The notes under the pieces are model-generated. The model searched no databases and was not told the DNA's origin. It saw only the letters and a program-made list of their open reading frames with translations. A stretch of 64,000 nt of DNA from Sphingomonas faeni. GTDB taxonomy: Bacteria; Pseudomonadota; Alphaproteobacteria; Sphingomonadales; Sphingomonadaceae. The stretch is from positions 868,001-932,000 of the forward strand of contig NZ_QAYE01000001.1 of the NCBI RefSeq assembly GCF_003053745.1, read 5' to 3'. Shown piece by piece: positions 21,618 through 29,703 of this stretch; position 1 is the stretch's first letter; every line of letters begins with the position of its first letter. The position numbers were made by a program, and so were the translations under genes.

Positions 21618-23938
21618 CAGCGTGTCTCCGACAGGGTCATGCGCTCGACCGCGTAGAACGGGTCGGACGTGGGGGAGGTGAATTGGAGGCAGACGTCGCG
21701 GTCTCCGGTGATCGTCGGCAACGTCCCCCTGACGCTGAAGCGGGTCGGCGCGGTCTTCGGATCGGGCAGCGGGAAGGTGCCGGCGATCACCGGTTTCGCA
21801 CCCTTCACGGTGCAGCCGACCAGCACCATCAGCTCGCCGTGCGGCGTCACGTTGTAATGCTGGCGGACCTTGGTGACGTCATGCGCGAGGCCCCAGTTGC
21901 GCGGCAGGCGGGCGATATCGATCGTGAACCCCTTAGCGACATCCATCGGCGCGGCCGGGTAGGCGGTGCAGGTATCGAAGATGTCGGCGTTGAACACCGG
22001 CGCATTGCCCTGCGCCTCCGACGTCAGCGGCAGGCGCAGGCCGAGCGACCCCCCTGGGCATGCGATCATGTCGGACGCGGTGCGGGTCAGCAGCGCCTGG
22101 CGCCCGGTCTCGAACAGCCGCGGCTCAGCGACCGGCTGGCCACTCGCATCGAACGCAGCGGCGCGGATCGACACGCCGGGCTTTACCGAAAGCGGCGCGG
22201 TGTAGGCGGTCGAACGCGCGGTCGGCACCTTGCCGTCGAGCGTGTAGCGGATCGTGCCGTACGGCGCCTGCGTCGCGAGCACGACTTTCGCCTTGTTGGT
22301 GCGGAGCGCATCGCCGCGTGTGCCGTCGAGCGTGTAGCCGACCGCGAACGCACTGTCCGCGACCTCCAGCCCCGACTTGCGCCAGCGCCGGATCTGCGGC
22401 TGGACCCGGTCGAGGAAGCCGGCGAAATCGCGCTTGTCCTTGCCCGACCAGGTGATTTCCGCGAGTGCAGCGGCGCGCGGGAAGATCAGGTGCTGCATCT
22501 GATACGGCGTGACGATGTACTCGCTCCACAGATTGGCCTGCGCGCCGAGCACGTGCTGCGCCTTGTCCGCCGAGATGCCCGTCGGCATCGGCTCGTAGTT
22601 ATAGACGGTTGCGAGCGACTGGATCGCGAGCCGGCCGGGTGGTTCGTCGCGGCGATCGCTTTGCAGATTGTCGAAATACAGCGTCGGTGCGGGCGACAGC
22701 ACGACGTCGTGATTCTGGTTCGCGGCGTCGACCGCGCCCTTTTCACCACGCCACGACATTACTGAGGCCGACTGGGGCAGGCCGCCCTCGAGGATCTCGT
22801 CCCAGCCGATCAGGCGGCGCTTCTTGCTCGCCAGATAGGTCCCGAACTGGTCGATCATCCAGCTTTGCAGGCCGTTCTCGTCCTTGATGCCGAGCTTCGC
22901 CATCTGCGCCTGCACCTCGGGGCTGCGTTCCCACTGGTCCTTGACCGCCTCGTCGCCGCCGAGATGGATGTAGGTGCCGGGGAACACCGCCATCAGTTCG
23001 TCGAGCACCGTCTTGACGAACGCGATGCCCTTGGGGCCGGGGTTGAAGAGGTACGGGTTGACGCCCCATGCGTTGCTGACCTGGGGCGTGTCGCCGATCA
23101 CGCCGAGGTCTGGATAGGCTGCGACGAGCGCCTGTGCATGGCCGGGCAGGTCGATCTCGGGGACGATGACGATGCCGCGCTCGGCGGCGTAGGCGACCAG
23201 TTTGCGCAGTTCGTCCTGCGTGTAGAAACCGCCGACGCGCGTGCCGGGTGCTTCGCCGGTCGAGGGGCTGGTACGGATGCTGCCGATCTCGGTCAGCTTG
23301 GGATAGGCCTTCACCTCGAACCGCCAGCCCTGGTCGTCAGACAGGTGCAGGTGGAGCGTGTTGAGCTTCACCGACGCCATCTGGTCGACGATCGCGTAGA
23401 TCGAGGGCAGCGACTGGAAATGCCGCGCGGTGTCGACCATCAGCCCACGCCAGCCGAAGCGGGGGGCGTCGTCGATCGTGACCGCCGGGATGCGCACGGG
23501 TCGGCCGAACGCGCGATCGGGACTGATGAGCTGGGCGAGCGTCATCGCGCCGTAGAGAAGCCCGGCGTCGCCCGACGCAGTGATCTTCACGCCCGAAGCA
23601 TCGACGGTCAACCGGTACGCTTCGGCGCCCTTGATCGCGGCGTCGCGAACGAAACGGATATTGCCGTTAGGCGACGTCTGGAGAGCCAGCCCGCGCTCGG
23701 TCTTCACATGCGCGATGAGCAGAAGCGCTGCGGCGGCGGCACCGGTGTCGGAAGGATCGGCTGTGATCGTCGCACCGTTGGCGATCATGAAGCTGCCGGT
23801 GGTACGCGTGATTGCAGAAGGTTGCGGTACCAGTGGCAGGCGGTCCTGCGCTTGGGCCGGGACCGCGCAGAAAGCGGCGGGAAGCAGCGCCGTCGCCGTC
23901 AGCCAGCGCCCGGCATTTCGGTTCGCGGTTGCACGCAT
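21617..23938 (-). CDS. Beta-N-acetylhexosaminidase, GH20
   Basis: 773 residues with a Sec signal (MRATANRNAGRWLTATALLP...AQA). A GH20b-like N-domain precedes the barrel; LHLHLSDDQGWR (195-206), VPEIDLPGHAQA (259-270) and the catalytic pair Asp329-Glu330 in HLGGDEAV are intact, and a C-terminal chitobiase-like domain plus a beta-sandwich follow. It uses substrate-assisted catalysis to release terminal GlcNAc, both from antennae and from the chitobiose core once mannose is removed. ATG 23938 is preceded by GGGAG and opens the six-gene operon. Confidence 0.93.
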   Translation of the reverse strand: MRATANRNAGRWLTATALLPAAFCAVPAQAQDRLPLVPQPSAITRTTGSFMIANGATITADPSDTGAAAAALLLIAHVKTERGLALQTSPNGNIRFVRDAAIKGAEAYRLTVDASGVKITASGDAGLLYGAMTLAQLISPDRAFGRPVRIPAVTIDDAPRFGWRGLMVDTARHFQSLPSIYAIVDQMASVKLNTLHLHLSDDQGWRFEVKAYPKLTEIGSIRTSPSTGEAPGTRVGGFYTQDELRKLVAYAAERGIVIVPEIDLPGHAQALVAAYPDLGVIGDTPQVSNAWGVNPYLFNPGPKGIAFVKTVLDELMAVFPGTYIHLGGDEAVKDQWERSPEVQAQMAKLGIKDENGLQSWMIDQFGTYLASKKRRLIGWDEILEGGLPQSASVMSWRGEKGAVDAANQNHDVVLSPAPTLYFDNLQSDRRDEPPGRLAIQSLATVYNYEPMPTGISADKAQHVLGAQANLWSEYIVTPYQMQHLIFPRAAALAEITWSGKDKRDFAGFLDRVQPQIRRWRKSGLEVADSAFAVGYTLDGTRGDALRTNKAKVVLATQAPYGTIRYTLDGKVPTARSTAYTAPLSVKPGVSIRAAAFDASGQPVAEPRLFETGRQALLTRTASDMIACPGGSLGLRLPLTSEAQGNAPVFNADIFDTCTAYPAAPMDVAKGFTIDIARLPRNWGLAHDVTKVRQHYNVTPHGELMVLVGCTVKGAKPVIAGTFPLPDPKTAPTRFSVRGTLPTITGDRDVCLQFTSPTSDPFYAVERMTLSETR

Positions 23939-24189
23939 GTCGACTGCTCCCTGTATCGGCTCCTGACGGCCGCTGGTCGAGGAATGTAACCAATATAAGT
24001 CCAGACACAAGCCCGTCATTTGACAGCAAGCTTGTCCTGCTCTGACAGGGGATCGGACGTGGGGCGGTCAGGGGACATACCAATATGGCCCATGGATTTA
24101 GTCTGGTTGCCGACCACGCGGTCCTTGGCTACGCTACCATAAGGGACGCGGCAAGGCTCGCTTTGAGCTGCCGGTCGGAGGGGGAATAC
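23939..24189. promoter_or_regulatory. Divergent control region between glycosidase operon and GntR gene
   Basis: 251 nt between two divergent starts; the only place both operons can be controlled. ACCAATAT occurs twice in the same direction (23990-23997 and 24079-24086), and AGTCTGGTTG lies at 24100-24109. The latter resembles AGACCGGT at 34515 and 36460 in the two other control regions of the locus. I read them as candidate operators of the adjacent GntR regulator. No clear -35/-10 is identifiable. Confidence 0.4.
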
Positions 24190-24927
24190 ATGGCGTTTTC
24201 CGATGACATCGGACGCTTTCGCAAGGGAAATCCATCGCCGCTCTACCTCCAGTTGCAGGAACTGATCCGCAACGCGATCGGCGAGAAGCTGTTGGTACAA
24301 GGCAATGCGATCCCGGCCGAGCGCGATCTCGCGATCGAGTACGACGTATCGCGGATCACCGTGCGCAAGGCGATCGGCGGACTGGTCGAGGAGGGGCTGC
24401 TCACGCGCAGGCGCGGCGCGGGGACGTTCGTCGCCGGACGCGTCGAGAAGAGCTTCTCGAAGCTGTCGTCGTTCAGCGAGGACATGGCGGCACGCGGGCG
24501 GACGTCGAGCAGCAGCTGGATTTCGCGCTCGGCGGGGCAGGTGAACCCGGAGGAAGCGATGGCGCTGGGGTTGTCGCCGGGGGCGGCGGTGTTCCGTTTC
24601 AACCGCATCCGCTATGCCGACGAAGAGGCGATGGCGCTCGAATTCTCCACGATCGCGGGATATTGCCTTCCGTCGGTCGAGGTGGTCGATGACTCGCTCT
24701 ACACCGCGCTCGAGAATGCCGGCAGCCGGCCGGTGCGCGCGCTGCAACGCCTGCGCGCGGTGCCGTTCGGGGGCGAGCATGCACGGATGCTGGGCGTCGA
24801 CGCGGGCCATGCCGGGCTGCTGATCGAGCGCCGCGGCTTCCTGCGCGATGGCCGGGCCGCGGAGTTCACGCGCTCCTATTACCGCGGCGATGCGTACGAC
24901 TTCGTCGCCGAACTCGCCGATATCTGA
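24190..24927 (+). CDS. GntR-family regulator with UTRA domain (NagR/NagQ-like)
   Basis: 245 residues. N-terminal winged helix: PLYLQLQELIRNAIGEKLL, IPAERDLAIEYDVSRITVRK, GLLTRRRGAGTFV. C-terminal UTRA ligand-binding domain (about 95-240) with ALEFSTIAGYCLPSV and RRGFLRDGRAAEFTRSYYRGD. HutC-subfamily proteins of this type sense phosphorylated sugars; NagR/NagQ repress GlcNAc genes and respond to GlcNAc-6-P or GlcN-6-P, which fits the PTS here. Start ATG 24190 follows GGAGGGGG. It is 22 nt ahead of the beta-galactosidase, so likely cotranscribed and autoregulated. Confidence 0.85.
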   Translation: MAFSDDIGRFRKGNPSPLYLQLQELIRNAIGEKLLVQGNAIPAERDLAIEYDVSRITVRKAIGGLVEEGLLTRRRGAGTFVAGRVEKSFSKLSSFSEDMAARGRTSSSSWISRSAGQVNPEEAMALGLSPGAAVFRFNRIRYADEEAMALEFSTIAGYCLPSVEVVDDSLYTALENAGSRPVRALQRLRAVPFGGEHARMLGVDAGHAGLLIERRGFLRDGRAAEFTRSYYRGDAYDFVAELADI

Positions 24928-24949
24928 CCTCCACTACCGAGAGTGCCCA

Positions 24950-27859
24950 ATGAACCGACGTGAGCTTCTTGTTGGCACGGCGGGCGCCGGTGCTTCTTTG
25001 GTCGTGGGGCCGATCGAGGCCGGTTTCGCGGCTATCAAGGCGCAGGGCAGTGCCGGCGCGCTGCCGATGCCGCAGCCGTCGCGAACCCTGCCGTCGCGCG
25101 CGCTGGTGCAGGACCCATCGCGGACGCTGATCGAGCGCGGGTGGCTGTTCCACGAGGGCGACGTGATCGCGCCTGCGCCCGACGGCCACAACGCGACGTA
25201 TCTGAGCGTGAAGGCGGGTAACGCACTCGGCGCTGCGGCAATGGCGTATGACGATTCCGACTGGCAGTCGGTTCGGTTGCCGCATGACTGGGCCTCCGCG
25301 CAGCCGTTCGTGAAGACCGCAAGCGTGTCGCAGGGCTTTCGCGCGCGGGGCATCGGCTGGTACCGGCGGACGCTGCGGCTCGATCCGGCGGACCGTGGCA
25401 AGACGATCGGGCTGCAGTTCGACGGGATCGCGACCAACGCCACGGTGTGGGTCAACGGCAGCGTCGTCGCGCACAACTGGTCGGCGTATAACAGCGTCGA
25501 GATCGACCTGACGCCGTTCGCGCGGTTCGGCGACGACCTCAACGTCATCGCGGTGCGCGTCGATGCGCAGGCGATGGAGGGCTGGTGGTACGAGGGCGCG
25601 GGGATCTATCGCCATGCGTGGCTGATCCGCCGTGCGCCGGTGGCGATCGTGACGGACGGCGTGCACTGCGATCCGAGGCGGGCCGCGAATGGCGCGTGGA
25701 GCGTGCCGGTCGAAGTGAAGCTGGGCAGCATCGATCGCGCGTCGGTCGGCGTCACGGTGGATGTCGCGCTGCTCGATCCCGAGGGCAAGCGCGTGGCGGG
25801 CGCGCAGGCGGCTGCGACGGTCCTGCCGCTGGAGCGCGCGACTGCGGCATTGACGCTGGCCATGGCTGCGCCGCGCCTTTGGTCGATCGAGGCGCCGACG
25901 CTCTATACCGTCGTGACGCACGTCCTGCGCGACGGGGTGATCGTCGACGAGCGGCGGATACCGGTCGGCTTCCGCACGATCCGGTTCGATGCGGACCGTG
26001 GCTTCCTGCTCAACGACAAGTCGGTGAAGCTGAAGGGCGTGTGCCTGCACCAGGATCATGCCGGCGTCGGGACCGCAATCCCCGATGCGCTGCTGCGCTG
26101 GCGGCTGGAGCGGCTGAAGGCGATGGGCTGCAACGCGATCCGCTGTTCGCACAACGCGCCGGCCGCCGAACTGCTCGACCTGTGCGACGCGATGGGGTTC
26201 GTCGTAATGGACGAGAACCGGCAGTTCAATCCCGCGCCCGATTACATGGCGCAGCTCGAATGGATGGTCCGCCGCGACCGCAACCACCCGAGCGTGATCC
26301 TGTGGTCGGTGTTCAACGAGGAGCCGATGCAGGGCACCGAGGCGGGCGTCGAGATGCTCCGGCGGATGGCGCACGCGGCGCATGCGCTCGACGACACCCG
26401 ACCGGTGACGGGCGCGATGAACGGCGCGTTCTTCGATCCGATCAACGTGTCGAGCATTTTCGACGTCGTCGGCTTCAACTATTATCAGGGCGACTACGAC
26501 CGGTTTCACCAGCTTAATCCGACCAAGCCGATGACGAGTTCGGAGGATACCAGCGCCTATGAAACGCGCGGCGCGTTCGCGAGCGATCCGGCCGCGCATG
26601 TCCAGTCGTCCTACGACGTCGAGGCGGCGAGCTGGGGCGATACGCATCGCGCGACGTGGAAGAAGATCGCCGACCGCCCGTTCGTCGCGGGCGGGTTCGT
26701 GTGGACCGGGTTCGATTATCACGGCGAACCGACGCCGCATGAATGGCCGACGATCTCCAGTTTCTTCGGCATCCTAGACTTGTGCGGGTTCCCGAAGACT
26801 GCGTTCGATATTCATCGTGCGCATTGGGTCGATGACGCGCCGGTCGTCAGCCTGACGCCGCACTGGACTTGGCCGGGACGCGAGGGGCAGCCCATCGTGG
26901 TGCTGGTGATGAGCAATGCCGAGCGCGTCGAGTTGCGGCTCAACGGGCGGAAGGTTGGCGAGCAGGCGGTCGACCGGATCATGGGCAACGAGTTCAGCGT
27001 GCCCTATGCGCCGGGGCGGATCGAGGTTGTCGCGATGCGCGGCGGCAAGGTCGTCGCGACGGCCGCGCACGAGACCGTCGGCAAGCCGGTTGCGCTGCGC
27101 TTGACCCCGGCGCGGACCGTGATGGCGGGCGACGACGAGGATACGCAGCCGGTGACGATCGACGCGATCGATGCCGCCGGGCGTCACGTGCCGACCGCGA
27201 ACCTGCCGACGCAATTCTCGGTCGAGGGCGCGGCGATCATCGGTGTCGGCAACGGCGATCCGAACAGCCATGAGCCGGAGAAGGGCAATGCGCGATCGTT
27301 GTTCAACGGGCTCGCACAGGTGATCGTGCAGGCGAAGACGGGGCGAGGACGGATCGTGATGACCGCGACCGCGCCGGGATTGAAGCCGGCGCGGCTGGTG
27401 ATCGACCGGGCAGCGACCGTACCGCGCGCGCAAATGGCCGCGACCTATGGCGGGCAGGCGATCCGGGAGTGGCGTCGTTCGCCGGCGTTCGCTGCGCGGC
27501 CCGATCCGGCGCTGGCGCCGATCGATGGGGATAATAACAGTTGGGCGTTCGTGCGGAGCGGCACGCCGGTCCAGGCTGCGGCGGAGGGGCGTTGGCGGCT
27601 CTACCGCGCGAGCGTGACGCCGTGGCGGCGGATCGGTGCGGAGGGCGGTATGATCCGTTTCGCGTCGATCGCGGGGAAGGCCGAGCTGTGGGTCGATGGC
27701 CGGCGGCTCGCGTCGAAGACTGGGGTGGGGCCTGGGCCGATCGAGGCGGGGTTGCCGGCGGGCGGCGGCGTGCGCCAGATCGTGCTGGTGGTGGAAGCGG
27801 CCGCGGAGGGGGTTTCGGGTGTCGTCGGGCCGGTGTCGCTGGAGCCGCGGGCGCGCTGA
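24950..27859 (+). CDS. Beta-galactosidase-type GH2, exported
   Basis: 969 residues. A twin-arginine-like leader MNRRELLVGTAGAGASLV opens the protein. Sugar-binding domain (VRLPHDWA, GIGWYRRTLRL, NATVWVNG), Ig-like domain, TIM barrel with acid/base Glu in LWSVFNEEPMQG and a second catalytic region FVWTGFDYHGEPTP, then C-terminal sandwich domains. This is the GH2 subgroup of DUF4982-containing beta-galactosidases. In this locus it could remove beta-1,3-galactose of Lewis-a antennae on plant N-glycans. Exact substrate unproven; beta-glucuronidase/mannosidase motifs are absent. Confidence 0.85.
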   Translation: MNRRELLVGTAGAGASLVVGPIEAGFAAIKAQGSAGALPMPQPSRTLPSRALVQDPSRTLIERGWLFHEGDVIAPAPDGHNATYLSVKAGNALGAAAMAYDDSDWQSVRLPHDWASAQPFVKTASVSQGFRARGIGWYRRTLRLDPADRGKTIGLQFDGIATNATVWVNGSVVAHNWSAYNSVEIDLTPFARFGDDLNVIAVRVDAQAMEGWWYEGAGIYRHAWLIRRAPVAIVTDGVHCDPRRAANGAWSVPVEVKLGSIDRASVGVTVDVALLDPEGKRVAGAQAAATVLPLERATAALTLAMAAPRLWSIEAPTLYTVVTHVLRDGVIVDERRIPVGFRTIRFDADRGFLLNDKSVKLKGVCLHQDHAGVGTAIPDALLRWRLERLKAMGCNAIRCSHNAPAAELLDLCDAMGFVVMDENRQFNPAPDYMAQLEWMVRRDRNHPSVILWSVFNEEPMQGTEAGVEMLRRMAHAAHALDDTRPVTGAMNGAFFDPINVSSIFDVVGFNYYQGDYDRFHQLNPTKPMTSSEDTSAYETRGAFASDPAAHVQSSYDVEAASWGDTHRATWKKIADRPFVAGGFVWTGFDYHGEPTPHEWPTISSFFGILDLCGFPKTAFDIHRAHWVDDAPVVSLTPHWTWPGREGQPIVVLVMSNAERVELRLNGRKVGEQAVDRIMGNEFSVPYAPGRIEVVAMRGGKVVATAAHETVGKPVALRLTPARTVMAGDDEDTQPVTIDAIDAAGRHVPTANLPTQFSVEGAAIIGVGNGDPNSHEPEKGNARSLFNGLAQVIVQAKTGRGRIVMTATAPGLKPARLVIDRAATVPRAQMAATYGGQAIREWRRSPAFAARPDPALAPIDGDNNSWAFVRSGTPVQAAAEGRWRLYRASVTPWRRIGAEGGMIRFASIAGKAELWVDGRRLASKTGVGPGPIEAGLPAGGGVRQIVLVVEAAAEGVSGVVGPVSLEPRAR

Positions 27860-27865
27860 TGCGGC

Positions 27866-27995
27866 TAAATCCTCCCCCGCAAGGGGGAGGTGGCGCCGAA
27901 GGTGACGGAGGGGGAGGACACGCAACAGGCGTTTCCCTTTCCTCCCCCTCCGTCTGGCAAGTGCCAGCCACCTCCCCCTGGCGGGGGAGGATCAG
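27866..27995. repeat. Inverted C-run/G-run repeat between converging genes
   Basis: CCTCCCCCGCAAGGGGGAGG at the left, GGAGGGGGAGGACACG...TTCCTCCCCCTCC in the centre and CCTCCCCCTGGCGGGGGAGG at the right form nested hairpins. Same family as 2543-2690 and 5393-5733; probably doubles as a bidirectional terminator for the beta-galactosidase and nagE. Confidence 0.65.
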
Positions 27996-27999
27996 CGGG

Positions 28000-29703
28000 T
28001 TACTGGGCCAGCTTGGTCAGGACCGCGTCGGTCGCGAGCACGTGAAGGTGGCCTGGCGCGGGGCGGGCGATTGCGCGGATACCGAGCTTTGCCAGCGCCG
28101 CATCGTCGGCCAGCGCTGTATCGCCCAGCTGGACGCGCAGTCGGCCGGTATGGCGGCTGACGCCAAGGACATTCGCCGCCCCGCCGAGCGCGCTCTCAGT
28201 TGTGGACGACAGGCTGATCGTATCCGACACTACGGGCGCGGCAGGCTTGATCGCCACATCGCCACCCAGCGCCAGCGCGTCACGGATTTCCATCGAGACG
28301 ACATCGGCGATCGGCCCGAGTACGACCTGGAGTGCGGAGTTCGACGGGCGCAGGATACCGCGTGCGCCGAGGGCCTTCAGCGCCGCATCGTCGACCGCGG
28401 ACTGGTCCACGACGATCAACCGCAACCGCGTCGTGCACGCGCTCACCGTGGTCAGGTTCGCCCCGCCGCCGAGCGCCTGCGCGAACGCCGCACCGCGCCC
28501 GCCCGCCGTGGGGGGCGCTACCGCAGCGACAGTTTCGGCTTCGCGCCCCGGGGTCGCGAGGTCGAACTTGCGGATGAAGAAGCGGAACAGCCCGTAATAC
28601 AGCACGAAATACACCGCGCCGACCGGCAGCAGGACGAGCGGTCGCGTCGCCTTGCCGAAGTTCAGCACGTAATCGAGCAGCCCCGCCGAGAAGCCGAAGC
28701 CCATCTTGACGCCGAGCAGGTCCATCAGCGCCATCGACAGGCCGGTCAGCACCGCGTGCACCGCGTACAGCACGGGCGCGAGGAACATGAAGCTGAACTC
28801 GATCGGCTCGGTGACGCCGGTCAGCGCCGACGTGAGCGCGAGGCTGAGCAGCATGCCGCCGACCGCTTTCCGGCGCTCGGGCTTGGCCGAATGGTACATG
28901 GCGAGGCACGCGGCGGGCAGGCCGAACATCATCACCGGGAAGAACCCGGCCATGAAGATTCCTGCCGACGGATCACCTGCGAAGAAGCGGCGCAGATCGC
29001 CCGAGGTGCCGTGGTAATCGCCGGCGACGAACCAGACGATGTTGTTGAGCAGATGGTGCAGCCCGGTGACGAGCAGCAGGCGGTTGAGCAGCCCGAACAC
29101 GAACACGCCGACCGCACCGCTGCCGGTGATCGCGACGCTCAACTGGTCGACGCCCTGGCTCAGTAGCGAGAAGCCGAAGCCGAACACCGCCGCGAGCACG
29201 AGGCCTGCCACGCCGCTGACGATCGGCACGAACCGGCGTCCGCCGAAGAAAGCGAGATATTCGGGCAGCTTGATCGTCGAATAGCGATTGTAGAGCGTCC
29301 CGCCCGCGAGCCCCGACAGGATGCCGATCGGCACGTCGAGCCGCGCCATCGCCTTGGCCTTCCACGCCGCGATGGCGAGGTCCGCGGAGACGCCGGTCAG
29401 CCCTGCGGACACTTCGGGTGCGACGGTGATCAGGACCTTGCCCGCTTCGGTCGCGACCAGGAAGCAGACGACGCCGGCCAGACACGCGGCACCGTTGCCG
29501 TCGCGCGCGAACCCGGTGGCGACGCCGATCGCGAACAATAGGCCGAGATGCGAGAAGATCGCGTCGCCGGCCGCGCTGATGAAGGCGATGTCGAGCAGAT
29601 CGGGCTGGCCGAGACGAAGCAGCAGGCCGGCGATCGGCAGCACCGCGATCGGCAGCATCAGCGCGCGGCCGAGCGGCTGGAGGGCTTCGAGGATCGATTT
29701 CAT
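28000..29703 (-). CDS. nagE: GlcNAc-specific PTS permease EIICB with second degenerate EIIB
   Basis: 567 residues. Residues 1-385 form the glucose-family EIIC channel (LGRALMLPIAVLPIAGLLLR, TGLHHLLNNIVW, TGVTEPIEFSF). An EIIB domain follows with phosphorylatable Cys423 (ALGGGANLTTVSACTTRLRL). A second EIIB-like copy lies at about 505-567 (ALGGAANVLGVSRHTGRLRV) where Cys is replaced by His518. It imports and phosphorylates GlcNAc to GlcNAc-6-P using the EIIA-HPr-EI partner, whose stop overlaps this ATG (ATGA). Signal for start: GGGAG at good spacing. Confidence 0.92.
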   Translation of the reverse strand: MKSILEALQPLGRALMLPIAVLPIAGLLLRLGQPDLLDIAFISAAGDAIFSHLGLLFAIGVATGFARDGNGAACLAGVVCFLVATEAGKVLITVAPEVSAGLTGVSADLAIAAWKAKAMARLDVPIGILSGLAGGTLYNRYSTIKLPEYLAFFGGRRFVPIVSGVAGLVLAAVFGFGFSLLSQGVDQLSVAITGSGAVGVFVFGLLNRLLLVTGLHHLLNNIVWFVAGDYHGTSGDLRRFFAGDPSAGIFMAGFFPVMMFGLPAACLAMYHSAKPERRKAVGGMLLSLALTSALTGVTEPIEFSFMFLAPVLYAVHAVLTGLSMALMDLLGVKMGFGFSAGLLDYVLNFGKATRPLVLLPVGAVYFVLYYGLFRFFIRKFDLATPGREAETVAAVAPPTAGGRGAAFAQALGGGANLTTVSACTTRLRLIVVDQSAVDDAALKALGARGILRPSNSALQVVLGPIADVVSMEIRDALALGGDVAIKPAAPVVSDTISLSSTTESALGGAANVLGVSRHTGRLRVQLGDTALADDAALAKLGIRAIARPAPGHLHVLATDAVLTKLAQ

